Below are positions 29,312-47,627 of a stretch of DNA of 64,000 bases, piece after piece (the first letter of the stretch is position 1; each line of letters begins with the position of its first letter). Below the pieces are notes generated by a model, which had not been told where the DNA came from, did no database searches, and saw nothing but the letters and a program-made list of their open reading frames with translations. The position numbers and the translations under genes were made by a program. Where the stretch lies: assembly GCF_024679095.1 (NCBI RefSeq), contig NW_026110552.1:124001-188000 (forward strand), written 5' to 3'. The stretch comes from Eriocheir sinensis (Eukaryota > Arthropoda > Malacostraca > Decapoda > Varunidae).

Positions 29312-31008
29312 AGAATAATGTAAAATCGTATTAAAATAGGTACACAGAATATCAATAAAATAATTTAAATTTGTATGAAAATAAAGATGCAAAATACCCA
29401 TAAGATAAAGCATATTTTTTTAAAAAAATACATACACAAAAATACACATAGAATAATTAAATTTGTATTAAAATTAATATACAAAATGCACACATATAAT
29501 AAGGTAAATTTGTATTGAAAAAAAAACGCAAAATACAAATAAAACTGTAAATTTGTTTCAAAATATATTTACGAATACACATAAAATAACGTAGATTTCT
29601 ATAGAAATATATATACAAAATACACATGAAATTATGTAAATACGTATAAAAATATATATATCAAATACATATTAAGTAATGTAAATTCGTGACAAAATAT
29701 ATAAACAAAATATCATGAAAAGAATAGTATTTGTATGAAAATACATTAATAGATAATAAATTTGTATGTAATATATATGCAAGATACACATTAAATAATG
29801 TAAATATGTATATAAAAAAATATATACAAAAAAACAAATAAAATAATGTAAAATCGTATCAAAATAAATACACCGAATATTAATATAATAATGTAAATTT
29901 GTATGAAAATAAAGATGCAAAATTCCCATCAAATAGCGCATTTCTTATAAAAATATATATACCAAAATACACATAAAATATTTAAATTTGTATTTAAATA
30001 AATATACAAAATGCACATACAATAAGGTAAACTTCTATTGAACGAGATATGCAAAATACATATAAAACAATGTAAATTTGTTTCAAAATATATATACGAA
30101 TACATAAAATAACGTAGATTTCTATAAAATATATATACAAAATACACATAAAATTAAGTAAATACGTATAAAAAATGTAAACAAAATTAACATAAAATAT
30201 TGTAAATTAGAACAAAAATAAATAAAAAATATACCAATAAGAGAATGTGTATTTGTATAAATATAAATGTACAAAATACACATACAAAATAAACATAAAA
30301 TAAGGTAAATTTGTAATGAAATATATGTACAAAATACACATAAAATAATGTAAATTTATATGAAAATATATATACAAATACACATAAAATACCATGAATT
30401 TGTATAAACTAATATAATCAAAAAAAATATTAAATAATGTAAATGCGTATAAAATAAATATACAAAGAACATAAAAAATAATGTAAATTCGTGTCAATAT
30501 AAATCAACAAAATACCAATAAAATAATATATATATTTGAATGAAAATAGATTTACAAAATACACATAACATAACTAAAATTTGTATTGAAATATATATAA
30601 AAATACATAAAAATAATTTGAGTTTGTATGAAAATAGATATTCAAAATACATATATAACTAGGTAAATTTCTTTTGAAATATATATACAAAATACCCATA
30701 AAATATTGTAAATTTGTGTCAAAATATATAAACAAATACACATAAAATAACTTAAAATAACGTAAATATGTATCAAATATATATACAAAAAACACATTAA
30801 ATAATGTAAATATGTATAAAAAATATATATACAAAACATAAATAAAATAATGTAAAATCGTATCAAAATAAATACAGAAAATATTAATCAAATAATGTAA
30901 ATTTGTATGAAAATTAAGATGCAAAATACCCATAAAATAACGCAATTTTTATAAAAATATATTTACGAAAAAATATAAAATATTTGATTTTGTTTTAAAA
31001 TAAATAGA
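29312..31008 (-). repeat. Satellite block 20, inverted
   Basis: Minus units. 29312 to about 30190 pairs as an inverted copy with 31060-31919 (coordinate sum about 61230-61270; shared variants include the AATAGATAATAAATTTGTAT region near 29750). 30200-30700 resembles 55080-55620 in the same orientation. So the block joins two sources. Confidence 0.88.
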
Positions 31009-31919
31009 TATACATTCTTTTATTTGTATTTTGTTTATTTATTTTGTTTCGAATTTACATTATTATATGTGTATTTTGTTTACATTTTTTTATACGTATT
31101 TACTTAATTTTATGTGTATTTTGTATATATATTTTTTATAGAAATCTTCGTTATTTTATGTGTATTCGTATATATATTTTGAAACAAATTTACATTGTTT
31201 TATATGTATTTTTGCATATTTCTTTCAATAGAAGTTTACCTTATTGTATGTGCATTTTGTATATTTATTTCAATACAAATTTAAATATTTTATGTGCATT
31301 TTGGTATATATATTTTTATAAGAAATGCGCTATTTGATGGGAATTTTGCATCTTTATTTTCATACAAATTTACATTATTTTATTAATATTCGGTGTATTT
31401 ATTTTCATACGATTTTACATTATTCTATTTGTTTTTTGTATATATTTTTTTTATACATATTTACATTATTTAAATGTATCTTGCATATATATTACATACA
31501 AATTTATTATCTATTATTTATTTTCATACAAATACACATTCTTTTCATGATATTTTGTTTATTTATTTTGTCACGAATTTACATTACTTAATATGTATTT
31601 TATATATATATTTTTATACGTATTTACAGAATTTCATGTGTATTTTGTATATATATTTCTATTGAAATCTACGTTATTTTATGTGTATTCGTATATATAT
31701 TTTGAAAGAAATTTACAGTTTTATTTGTCTTTTGCGTTTTTTTTTCAATACAAATTTACAAATTTAATTATTCTATGTGTATTTTTGTATATGTATTTAA
31801 AAAAAAAAATATGCTTTATCTTATGGGTATTTTGCATCTTTATTTTCATACAAATTTAAATTATTTTATTGATATTCTGTGTACTTATTTTGATACGATT
31901 TTACATTATTCTATGTATA
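31009..31919 (+). repeat. Satellite block 21, T-rich on +
   Basis: Plus units, inverted counterpart of the left part of block 20. It contains the variant TTATTATCTATTATTTATTT near 31505, shared with 39585, 44700 and 48850. It ends at a version of the ATTCTATGTATAA junction with a longer A run. Confidence 0.9.
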
Positions 31920-33320
31920 AAAAAAAATAAATACATACACAAAATATATATTCAAATACATATAAAAAATGTAAATTTTTTTCAAAATATATATACGAAT
32001 ACACATGAAATAAGGTAGATTTCTATAAAAATATATATACAAAATACACATAAAATAATGTAAATTAGTATCAAAATAAATAAACAAAATACCAATAAAA
32101 GAATGTGTATTTGTATAAATATATATATACAAAATACACATTAAATAATATAAATTTGTTTAAAACTATACAAAATACACATGAAATGATGTAAATACGT
32201 ATAAAAATATATATACAAAATACACATTAAATAATGTAAATTCGCGTCAGAATAAATAAACAAAATATCAATAAAAGAATGTGTATTTGTATGAAAATAG
32301 ATATACAAAATACACATAAAATAACCTAATTTGTATCAAACTATATACAAAATACACAAAATATTTTAAATTTGTGTGAAAATAAATATACAAAATACAC
32401 ATAAAATTAGGTAAATTTGTATTGAAATACATACACAAAATACACATAAAATAATGTAAATTTGAATGAAAATATATAAACAAATACACTTAAAATAACG
32501 TAAATTTGTATAAAAAAATATGTACAAAACACAAATAGAATAATGTAAAATCGTATCAAAATAAATACACAGAATATTAATAAAATAATGTAAATTTGTA
32601 TGAAAATAAAGAAGCAAAATACCCATCAAATAACGCATTTTTTTATTTATAAAAATATATATACCAAAATACACATCAAAAATTAAATTTGTATTAAAAT
32701 AAATATACAAAAAACACATACAATAAAGGTAAATTTGTATTGAAATAGATATGCAAAATACATATAAAACAATGTAAATTTGTTTCAAAATATATATACG
32801 AATACACATAAAATAACGTAGATTTCTATAAAAATATATATACAAAATACACATAAAATGAAGTAAATACGTATAAAAAATGTATACAAAATACACATAA
32901 AATAATGTAAATTCGTATCAAAATAAATAAACAAAATACCAATAAAAGAATGTGTATTTGTATGAATATAAATATACAAAATACACATAAAATAACGTAA
33001 ATTTATATAAAACTATATACAAAAATACACAGAAGTAATTAAATTTGTATGAAAATATATACAAAATACACACGAAATAAGCTAAATTTGAATTGAAATA
33101 TATATACAAAATACATGAAATAAAGTAAATTTGTATCAAAATATTTATACAAATACATATAATAACGTAAATTTGTATGAAAATATATAAACAAAATACA
33201 TTAAATAATGTAAATACATATAAAAATATGTACAAAATACACATATAATCATGTAATTCGTATCAAAATAAATAAACAAAATACCAATAAAATAATATAA
33301 ATTTGTATGAGTAAACGTGT
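31920..33320 (-). repeat. Satellite block 22, inverted
   Basis: Minus units, direct paralogue of 27273-28490. Where that copy has the 112-bp TA tract, this one keeps only a run of about 10 bp (32114-32130, TATAAATATATATATAC). The right third matches 10860-11700 in inverted orientation. It ends at GTATGAGTAAACGTGTATG. Confidence 0.9.
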
Positions 33321-33576
33321 ATGTTGCATATTTTTCAATACAAATTTACCTTATTATATACGCATTTTGTATATTAATTTTAATAAAAATTTAATTATTC
33401 GATGTGTATTTTGTATCTGTATTTTATAAACATGCTTTATTTTTGGGTATTTTGCATCTTTATTTTCATACAAATTTACATTATTTTATTGATATTCTGC
33501 TCATTCATTTTGATACGAATTGACATTATTCTATGTGTATATTTATTTTTATACAAATTTACGTTATTTTATGTTT
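33321..33576 (+). repeat. Satellite block 23, first + half of a 350-bp tandem duplication
   Basis: About five + units between two minus segments. With its left flank it is repeated 350 bp downstream (GTAAACGTGT at 33311 and 33661; ATCATGTAATTCG at 33248 and 33601). Confidence 0.88.
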
Positions 33577-33668
33577 TAAAATATACAAAATACACATATA
33601 ATCATGTAATTCGTATCAAAAAATAAACAAAATACCAATAAATAATATAAATTTGTATGAGTAAACGT
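33577..33668 (-). repeat. Satellite block 24, two-unit inverted segment
   Basis: About 92 bp in minus orientation, a direct copy of 33231-33318. It arises from the 350-bp tandem duplication spanning an orientation junction rather than from an independent inversion. Confidence 0.87.
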
Positions 33669-34733
33669 GTATGTTGCATATTTTTTCTATACAAATTTAC
33701 GTTATTATATACGCATTTTGTGTATTGATTTTAATACAAATTTAATTATTCGATGTGTATTTTTGTGTCTGTATTTTTATAAACATATGCTTTATTTTTG
33801 GGTATTTTGCATCTTTATTTTCATACAAATTTACATTATTTTATTGATATTCTGCTCATTCATTTGATACGAATTGACATTATTCTATGTATATTTTGTA
33901 TATATTTTTCATACAAATTTACGTTATTTTATGTGTATTTGTTTATATATTTTGACACAAATTTACAATATTTTATGGGTATTTTGTATATACATTTCAA
34001 AAGAAATTTACCTAGTTTTATGTGTATTTTGTATATCTATTTTCATACAAACTCAAATTATTTCTATGTATTTTTGTATATATTTTAATACAAATTTTAG
34101 TTATGTTATGTGTATTTTGTAAATTTATTTTCATTCAAATATATATAATTTTATTGGTGTTTTGTTGATTTATATTGATACGAATTTACATTATTTTATA
34201 TGTACTTTGTATATATATTTTTATACGCTTTTACATTATTTAATATTTATTTTGAATATATATTTTTATACAAATTCATGGTATTTTATGTGTATTTGTA
34301 TATATATTTTATATAAATTTACATTATTTTATGTGTATTTTGTACATATATTTTTACAAATCTACCTTATTTTATGTTTATTTTGTATGTGTATTTAGTA
34401 TATTTATATTTATCCAAATACACATTCTTTTATTGGTATTTTGTTTATTTATTTTAATTGGAATTTACATTATTTTATGTGTATTTTGTATATATTTTTT
34501 TATACGTATTTACTTAATTTTATGTGTATTTTGTATATATATTTTATAGAAATCCACGTTTTTATTTGTATTTCGTATATATATTTTGAAACAAATTTAC
34601 ATTGTTTTATATGTATTTTGCATATCTCTTTCAATACAAATTTACCTTATTTTATGTGCATTTGTATATTTATTTCAATGCAAATTTAAATATTTTATGT
34701 GTATTTTAGTATATATATTTTTATAAGATTGCA
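33669..34733 (+). repeat. Satellite block 25, T-rich on +
   Basis: Plus units forming the inverted counterpart of block 6 (about 9816-10862; coordinate sum about 44500). It includes the CTCATTCATTTGATACGAAT variant, seen also near 33505, 38530 and, inverted, 10685 and 55735. It ends at TTTTTATAAGATTGCAATTT. Confidence 0.9.
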
Positions 34734-36838
34734 ATTTGAATAAAATATATAAAAAACAAAAAATAAATTTCAATTTGTATATGAAATGAATATACAAAAT
34801 ACACATATAAATTAGTTAATTGTATTTAAATACATGTACAAAATACACATAAAATAATGTAAATTTGTATGAAATGAAACAAATTCACATAAAATTCGCG
34901 TCAAAATAAATAAAAAAAAAATCAATAAAAGAATGTGTATTTGTATGAAAATGAATATACAAAATACACATAAAATAACCTAAATTTGTATCAAACTATA
35001 TAAAAAATACACAAAAATATTTTAATTTTGTATTAAAATAAATATACAAAATACACATAAAATTAGGTAAATTTGTTGAAATACATACACAAAATACACA
35101 TAAAATAATGTAATTTGAATGAAAATATATAAACAAATACACACTTAAATAACGTAAATATGTATAAAAAAATATGTACAAAACACAAATAGAATAATGT
35201 AAAATCATCAAAATAAATACACAGAATATTAATAAAATAATGTAAATTTGTATGAAAATAAAGATGCAAAATACCCATAAAATAACGCATTTTTTATAAA
35301 ATATATATACCAAAATACACATAAAAAATTAATTTGTATTAAAATAAATATACAAAAAACACATTCAATAAGGTAAATTTGTATTGAAATAGATATGCAA
35401 AATACATAAAAAACAATGTAAATTTGTTTCAAATATATACGAATACACATATAACGTAGATTTCTATAAAATATATATACAAAATATATATAAAATTAAG
35501 TAAATATATATATAAAAATGTATACAAAATACACATAAAATAATGTAAATTCATAAAAATAAATAAACAAAATACCAATAAAAGAATGTATTTGTATAAA
35601 TATAAATATACAAAATGCACATAAATAACGTAAATTTGTATAAAACTATATACAAAAATACACAGAAGTAATTAAATTTGCATGAAAATATATACAAAAT
35701 ACACACAAAATAAGCTAAATTTGAATTGAAATATATATACAAAATACATAAAATAAAATGAAATTCGTTTCAAAATATTTTAACAAATACACATATAATA
35801 ACGTAAATTTGTAAAAAATATATAAACAAAATACACATTATAATGTAAATACGTATAAAAAATATTTACAAAATACCAATAATCAAGTCATTCGTATCAA
35901 AATAAATAAACAAAAACTAATTAAATAATGTAAATTTGTATGAGAAAACATATACAAAATACATAAAATAACGTTTTAAGTTTCTATAAAATATATGTAC
36001 AAAAATGCACATAAAATTAGTTTTGCATAAAAAATATATACAAAACACACATTAGATAATGTAAATGAGTATAAAATATGTATACAAAATACCTATGAAA
36101 TAATCTAAATTCGTATCGAGTTAAATTAAGAAAATAACAACAAAATAATGTAATTTTGGATGAAAATATATATAAAAAAACACATAAAATAACCTAAATA
36201 CAAATACAAATATACACATTAAATAATTTAAAATTGAATGAAATAAATATACATAATAAACATAAAATAAGGTAAATTTGTAATAAAATATATGTAAGAA
36301 TACATCAAATAATATAAATTTGTGAAAATATATATACAAATACATAAAATAACATGAATTTGTATAAAATGTTTCAAAATATATACGAATACACACAATA
36401 AAATAACGTAAATTTTTATGAAAATGTATATATAAAATACACATAAAATAGTTTAAATACGTAGAAAAATATATATACAAAATACACATAAAATAATGTA
36501 AATTCGTAAAAATTAAATACACAAAATTCAATATAAGAATGTATATTTGGCAGGAAATATATATACAAAAACAAATAAAATAACTAGAATTTGTATAAAA
36601 ATATATACAAAATACACAAAATAATTTAAATTTGTTTGAAAATAGATATGCAAAATACACATAAAGAAAGTTAGGCAAATTTGTATTGAAATACATATAC
36701 AAAACTCACATCAAATAATGTAAATTTGTATGAAAAGATATAAACAAATACATATAAAATCACGTAAATTTGGTTAAATATATATATACAAAATATACAT
36801 TAAATATTTTAAATATGTATAAAAATATATTATATTAT
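34734..36838 (-). repeat. Satellite block 26, inverted
   Basis: Minus units. Up to about 35300 it mirrors 9240-9812. From about 35.0 kb rightward it is the outer part of the left arm of the large inverted repeat with 57.5-59.3 kb. It ends in a small palindrome, ATAAAAATATAT and ATATATTTTTAT separated by 8 bp (36819-36850). Confidence 0.9.
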
Positions 36839-37901
36839 ATATATTTTTATTGATATTTGCGTTATTTATGTGTATTTTGTATATGTTTTCTCAGAAATTT
36901 ACATTATTTTATTAGTATTTTGTCTATTTATTTTGATACGAATTACATGATTATTTGTGTATTTTTACATTTTTTATACGTATTTACATTATTTAATGTA
37001 TTTTGTTTATATATTTTATACAAATTTACGTTATTATATGTGTATTTGTATAGGTATTTTGATACAAATTTACATTATTTTATTTGTATATATTTTTCAT
37101 TTAATTTAGCTTATTTTATGTGTATTTTGTATATCTATTTATTTTAATAAAAAATCAAATATTCTATGTTTTTTCCTATATATATTTTTATAAAAAATGC
37201 GTTATTTTATGGGTATTTTGCATCTTAATTTTCATACAAATTTACATTATTTTATTAATATTTTCTGTATTTATTTGATACGATTTTACATTATTTTATT
37301 TGTGTTTTGTATATATTTTTTTATACATATTTACATTATTTAATGTGTTTTTTGTATATATATTTGATACAAATTTACGTTATTTTAAGTCTATATGTTT
37401 ATATATTTTCATTCAAATTTACATTATTTTATGTGTATTTTGTATATGTATTTCAATACAAATTTACCTAATTTTATATGTTTTTTGTATATTTATTTTC
37501 ATACAAGTTTAAATTATTTTTGTGTATTTTTGTTTATAGTTTTATACAAATTTAGGTTATTTTATGTGTATTTTGTATATCTATTTTCATACAAATACAC
37601 ATTCTTTTCATGATATTTTGTTTATTTATTTTGACACGAATTAACATTATTTAATGTGTATTTTGTATATATATTTTTATACGTATTTACATTATTTCAA
37701 GTGTATTTTGTATATAAATTTCTATAGAAATCTGCGTTATTTTATGTGTATTCGTATATATATTTTGAAACAAATTTACATTGTTTTATGTGTATTTTGC
37801 ATATTTTTTCAATACAAATTTACCTTATTGTATGTGTATTTTGTATATTTTAATACAAATTTGATTAATCTATGTGTATTTTTGTATATGTATTTTATAA
37901 A
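36839..37901 (+). repeat. Satellite block 27, T-rich on +
   Basis: Plus units, mirror of 56376-57465. Shared rare features include TTTTGTTTATAGTTTTATAC near 37525 and the mirror of TATAAACAAAAATACAC near 56750. It ends near TTATAAAAATATAATTAG. Confidence 0.9.
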
Positions 37902-38030
37902 AATATAATTAGTTAAATTTGTATTTTAATAAATGTACAATATACACATAAATTAATGTAAATTTGTATTAAATGTAAACTAATTCACATAAAATAACGT
38001 ACATTTGTATAAAATAGATATACAAAATAA
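37902..38030 (-). repeat. Satellite block 28, three-unit inverted segment
   Basis: About 128 bp in minus orientation. Its mirror is the equally short + segment 56250-56375, with both junctions preserved (coordinate sum about 94275). This confirms that the tiny inversion predates the large duplication. Confidence 0.88.
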
Positions 38031-41687
<3,657 letters not shown>

Positions 41688-43049
41688 ATAGAATAATGTA
41701 AATAGTATAAAAATAGGTACACAGAATATCAATAAAATAGTTTAAATTTGTATGAAAATAAAGATGCAAAATACCCATAAGATAAAGCATATATTTTTTA
41801 AATACATATACAAAAACACATAGAATAATTAAATATGTGTTAAAATTAATATACAAAATGCACATACAATAAGGTAAGTTTGTATTGAAAAAAACATAAA
41901 ATACACATAAAACAGTGTAAATTTGTTTCAAAATATATATACGAATACACATAAAATAACTTTGATTTCTAAAGGAATATATACAAAATACACATGAAAT
42001 GATGTAAATACGTATAAAATATATACAAAATACACATTAAATACTAATAGCTCGCGTCAAAATAAATAAACAAAATATCAATAAAAGAATGTGTATTTGT
42101 ATGAAAATAGATATACAAAATACATAAAATAACCTAAATTTGTATCAAACTATATACTAAAATACACAAAATATTTTAAATTTGTGTGAAATAAATATAC
42201 AAAATACACATAAAATTAGGTAGATTTGTGTTGAAATACATATACAAAATACACATAAAATAATGTAAATTTGAATGAAAAGACATGAACAAATACACTT
42301 AAAATAACGTAAATTTGTAAAAAATATATACAAAACACAAATAGAATAATGTAAAATCGTATCAAAATAAATACACAGAATATTAATAAAATAATGTATA
42401 TTAGTATGAAAATAAAGAGGCAAAATACATATAAAATAACCCTTTTTTTTTTATAAAAATATATATACCAAAATACACATAAAAAAATGAGATTTGTATT
42501 AAAATAAATATATAAAAAACACATACAATAAGGTAAATTTGTATTGAAATAAATATGCAAAATACATATAAAACAATGTAAATTTGTTTCAAACTATGAA
42601 TACGAATACACATAAAATAACGTAGATTTCTATAAATATATATTTACAAAATACACATAAAATGAAGTAAATACGTATAAAAAATGTATACAAAATACAC
42701 ATAAAATAATGTAAATTCGTATCAAAATAAATATACAAAATACCAATAAAAGAATGTGTATTTGTATAAATATAAATATACAAAATACACATAAAATAAC
42801 GTAAATTTATATAAAACTATATACAAAATTACACAGAAGTATTTTAATTTGTATGAAAATAGATATACAAAAAAAAGGTAAATTCGTTTCAAATTCAATA
42901 AACAAAATTCAGATAAAAGAAAGTATATTTGTAGAATAAATAAATATACAAAATACACATAAAATAACGAAAATTTGTTTGAAAATATATAAAAAAATAA
43001 ACAAAAATAATTTCAATTTGTATGAAAATAAATATACAAAATACACATG
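41688..43049 (-). repeat. Satellite block 32, inverted
   Basis: Minus units mirroring 51463-52829 (coordinate sum about 94520). It contains AAAAAAAGGTAAATTCG near 42870, also seen mirrored near 51630, where one or two units appear deleted in both copies. It ends at AAAATACACATGTATTTTG. Confidence 0.9.
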
Positions 43050-45571
43050 TATTTTGTATATCTATTCACAAATTTAATTACTTTGTGTATTGTTACATAT
43101 AGTTTTATATAAATTTACGTTATTTTATTTGTATTTAATTTATATTTATACAATACACATTCTTTATTAGTATTTTGTTTATTTATTTTGATACAGTTTA
43201 CATTATTTATTAATTTTATACCTTTTTTTATACGTATTTACTTCATTTTATGTGTATTTTTTATATTTATTTTCATAGAAATCTACGTTATTTTATGTGT
43301 ATTCGTATATATTTTGAAAAAAATTTACATGGTTTTATATGTATTTTGCATATCTATTTCAATACAAATTTACCTTATTGTATGTGCATTTTGTATATTT
43401 ATTTTAATACAAATTCAAATATTTTATGTGTGTCTTGGTATAAATATTTTTATAAAAAATGCGTTATTTTATGGGTATTTTGCATCTTAATTTTCATACA
43501 AATTTACATTATTTTATTAATATTCTGTGTATTTATTTTGATACGATTTTATATTATTCTATTTGTGTTTTGTATATATTTTTTTATACATATTTACATT
43601 ATTTAATGTGTATTTTTTATATATATTTTATACAAATTTACGTTATTTTAAGTGTATTTGTTTATATATTTTCATTCAAATTTTATGTGTATTTTGTAAA
43701 TGTATTTCAATACAAATTTACCTAATTTTATGTGTATTTTGTATATTTATTTTCATACAAATTAAAATTATTTTTGTGTATTTTTGTATATAGTTTTATA
43801 CAAATTTAGGTGATTTTATGTGTATATTGTATATCTATTTTCATACAAATACACATTCTTTTATTGATATTTTGTTTATTTATTTTGACACTAATTTACA
43901 TTATTTAATGTGTATTTTATATATATATTTTTATACGTGTTTACATCATTTGATGTGTATTTTGTATATATATTTCTATAGAAATCTACGTTGATTTATG
44001 AGTATTCGTATATAGATTTTGAAATAAATTTACACTGTTTTATGTGTATTTTGCATATTTTTTCAATACAAATTTACCTTATTGTATATGCATTTTGTAT
44101 ATTAATTTTAATACAAATTTAATTATGCTATGTGTATTTTTGTATATGTATTTTTATAAAAATATGCTTTATTTTATGGGTATTTTGCATTTTTATTTTC
44201 ATACAAATTTACATTATTTTATTTATATTCTGTTTATTTTTTTTTAAACAATTTTACATTATTCTATATATATTTTGTATATCTATTTTTATACGTATTT
44301 ACTTAATTTATGTGTATTTTGTATATATATTTTTATAGAAATCTACGTTATTTTATGTGTATTCGTATATATTTTGAAACAAATTTACATTGTTTTATAT
44401 GTATTTTTGCATATCTCTTTCAATACAAGTTTACCTTATTGTATGTGCATTTTGTATATTTACTTCAATACAAATTTAAATATTTTATGTGTATTTTGGT
44501 ATATATATTTTTATAAGAAATGCGCTATTTGATGGGAATTTTGCATCTTTATTTTCATACAAATTTACATTATTTTATTAATATTCGGTGTATTTATTTT
44601 TATACGATTTCACATTATTCTATTTGTTTTTTGTATATATATTTTTATACATATTTACATTATTTAATGTGTATCTTGCATATATATTTCATACAAATTT
44701 ATTATCTATTATTTATTTTCATGATATTTTGTTTATTTATTTTGACACGAATTTAATTAGATATGTATTTTGTATATATATTTTTATACGTATTTACATA
44801 ATTTCATGTGTATTTTGTATATATATTTCTATAGAAATCTACGTTATTTTATGTGTATTCGTATATATATTTTGAAACAAATTTACTTTGTTTTATATGT
44901 ATTTTTGAATATCTCTTTCAATACATATTTACCTTACTGTATATGCATTTTGTATATTTATTTCAATACAAATTTAAATATTTTATGTGTATTTTGGTAT
45001 ATATTTTTTTTAAAAATGCGCTATTTTATGGGAATTTTGCATCTTTCTTTTCATACAAATTTACATTATTTTATTGATATTCTGTGTATTTATATTGATA
45101 GGATTTTACATTATTCTATTTCTTTTTTGTAAATATTTTTTATTCACATTTACATTATTTAATGTGTATCTTGCATATATATTTTATACAAATTTACGTT
45201 ATTTTAAGTGTATTTGTTTATATATTTTCATTCAAATTTACATTATTCTATGTGTATTTTGTATATGTATTTCAATACAAATTTACCTAATTTTATGTGT
45301 ATTTTGTATATTTCTTTTCATACAAATTTTAAATATTTTTGTGTATTTTTGTATATAGTTTTATACAAATTTAGGTTATTTTATGTACGCATTTACTTTA
45401 TTTAATGTGTGTTTTGTATATATATTTTTATGCAAATTTACTTTATTTTATGTGCATTTTTGTACATATATTTTTTTAGAAATTTGCGTTAATTTATGTG
45501 TGTTTGTATATGTTTTCTCATACAAATTTACATTATTTGATTGCTATTTTGTTTATTTATTTTGATACGAA
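43050..45571 (+). repeat. Satellite block 33, T-rich on +
   Basis: Plus units. 43188-44530 mirrors 49995-51310 closely, including the deletion that joins TTCATTCAAATTTTATGTG (43670; mirrored near 50850). 43980-45571 is also a direct copy of about 48140-49712, which is much more degenerate. Confidence 0.92.
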
Positions 45572-46312
45572 TGAAAATAGATATACAAAATATACATAAA
45601 TATACAAAATACATAAAATAATGTAAATTTGTATCAAAATATTTTAACAGATGCGCATAAAATAACGTAAATTTGTCTTAAAATATACAAAAATACACAT
45701 TAAATAATGTAAATATGTATAAAAAAATATATACAAAACACAAATAGAATAATGTAAAATCGTATTAAAATAAAAACACAGAATATTAATAAAACAATGT
45801 AAATTTGTATGAAAATAAAGATACAAAATACCCATTAAATAACGCATTTTTTATAAAAATATATATACCAAATACACATGAAAAAATGAATTTGTATTAA
45901 AATAAATATACAAAATACACATACAATAAATGTAAATTCTCCATTGAAATAGATATGCAAAATACATATAAAACAATGTAAATTTGTTTCAAAATATATA
46001 TACGAATACACATAAAATAACGTAGATTTATATAAAATATATACAAAATACACATAAAATAAATAAATACGTATAAAAATGTATACAAAATACATAAAAT
46101 AATGTAAATTGGTATCAAAATAAATAAACAAAATACCAATAAAAGAATGTGTATTTGTATAAATATAAATAAACAAAATACACATAAAATAACGTAAATT
46201 TGTATAAAACTATACAAAAATACACAAAGTTAATTAAATTCGTACGAAAATAGATATACAAAATACAGATAAAATAAGCTAAATTTGAATTGAAATGTAT
46301 CTACAAAATACA
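45572..46312 (-). repeat. Satellite block 34, inverted
   Basis: Minus units beginning just after TTTTGATACGAATGAAAATA. The first 90 bp (with TTTTAACAGATGCGCATAAA) are paralogous to 49720-49830. The rest is a standard higher-order repeat like 47240-47500. Confidence 0.88.
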
Positions 46313-46955
46313 ATATTTTATGTGTATATTTGTATTTGTATTTAGGTTATTTTATGTTCATTTTGTATATATATTTTCATCCAAAATATCCTTATTTTAT
46401 TTGTATTTTCTTAATTTAATTCGATACAATTTAGATTATTTCATAGGTATCTTCTATACATATTTTTATACTCATTTACATTATCTAATGTGTGTTTTGT
46501 ATATATATTTTTATGCAAATTTATTTTATGTTCATTTTTGTACATATATTTTTATAGAAATTTGCGTTATTTTATGTATATAGTTTTATATAAATTTACG
46601 TTATTTTATGTGCATTTTGTATATTTATATTTATACAAATACACATTCTTTTATTGGTATATTGTTTATTTACATTTATACGAATTTACATTATTTTATG
46701 TGTATTTTGTATACATTTTTTTATACGCATTTACTTTATTTTATATGTATTTTGTATATGTATTTTTATAAAAATCTGCGTTATTTTATGTGTATTCGTA
46801 TATATATTTTGAAACAAATTTACATTATTTTTATGTATTTTGCATATCTATTTCAATACAAATTTACCTTATTGTATGTGCATTTTGTATATTTATTTTA
46901 ATACAAATTGAAATATTTTATGTGTATTTTGGTATCAATAATTTTATAAAAAAAA
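46313..46955 (+). repeat. Satellite block 35, T-rich on +
   Basis: Plus units closely matching 19090-19720 (shared AATTTAATTCGATACAA, CATAGGTAT and TCAATAATTTTATAAAA/TCAATTATAATGAAAAA words) and 58090-58400. It ends in a run of A at 46947-46956. Confidence 0.9.
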
Positions 46956-47557
46956 AACGTAAATTTGTATAAAAAATATGTACAAAACACAAATAGAATA
47001 ATGTAAAATCGTATCAAAATAAATACACAGAATATTAATAAAATAATGTAAATTTGTATGTGAAAATAAAAACAAAATACCCATAAAATAACGCATTTTA
47101 TTTATATAAAATATATATACCAAAATACACATCAAAAATCAAATTTGTATTAAAAAAATATACAAAATCACATACAATAAGTTAAATTTGTATTGAAATA
47201 GATATGCAAAATACATATAAAACAATGTAAATTTGTTTCAAAATATATATACGAATACACATAAAATAACGTGATTTCTATAAAAATATATACAAAAAAC
47301 ACATAAAATTAAGTAAATACGTATAAAAATGTACAAAATACATAAAATAATGTAAATTCGTATCAAAATAAATAAACAAATACCAATAAAAGAATGTGTA
47401 TTTGTATAAATATAAATATACAAAATACACATAAAATAACATAAATTTATATAAAACTATATACAAAAATACAGAAGTAATTAAATTGTGTGAAAATATA
47501 TAAAATACACATAAAATAAGCTAAATTTGAATTGAAATATATATACAAAATACACAT
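46956..47557 (-). repeat. Satellite block 36, inverted, near the centre of the large inverted repeat
   Basis: Minus units equivalent to 27990-28500 and 32500-33020. The axis of the 34.9-59.3 kb inverted repeat falls near here (about 47.15-47.26 kb), but the central few kb are not themselves palindromic. Confidence 0.88.
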
Positions 47558-47627
47558 ATTTTGCATATCTATTTTCAAACAAATTTAAATTATTTTGTGT
47601 ATTTTTGTATATATTTATTTTTATACA
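47558..47627 (+). repeat. Satellite block 37, 70-bp + segment
   Basis: One to two + units (TTTGCATATCTATTTTCAAA onward) between minus blocks, ending at TTTTTATACATAGAATAATG, a degenerate version of the junction at 41687 and 63838. Confidence 0.82.

Larger units (their letters stand above)
33231..33930. repeat. 350-bp tandem duplication across an orientation switch
   Basis: About 33231-33580 is repeated at 33581-33930. GTAAACGTGT at 33311 and 33661 and the GATATTCTGCTCATTC segments at about 33490 and 33846 are spaced about 350 bp. Confidence 0.83.
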
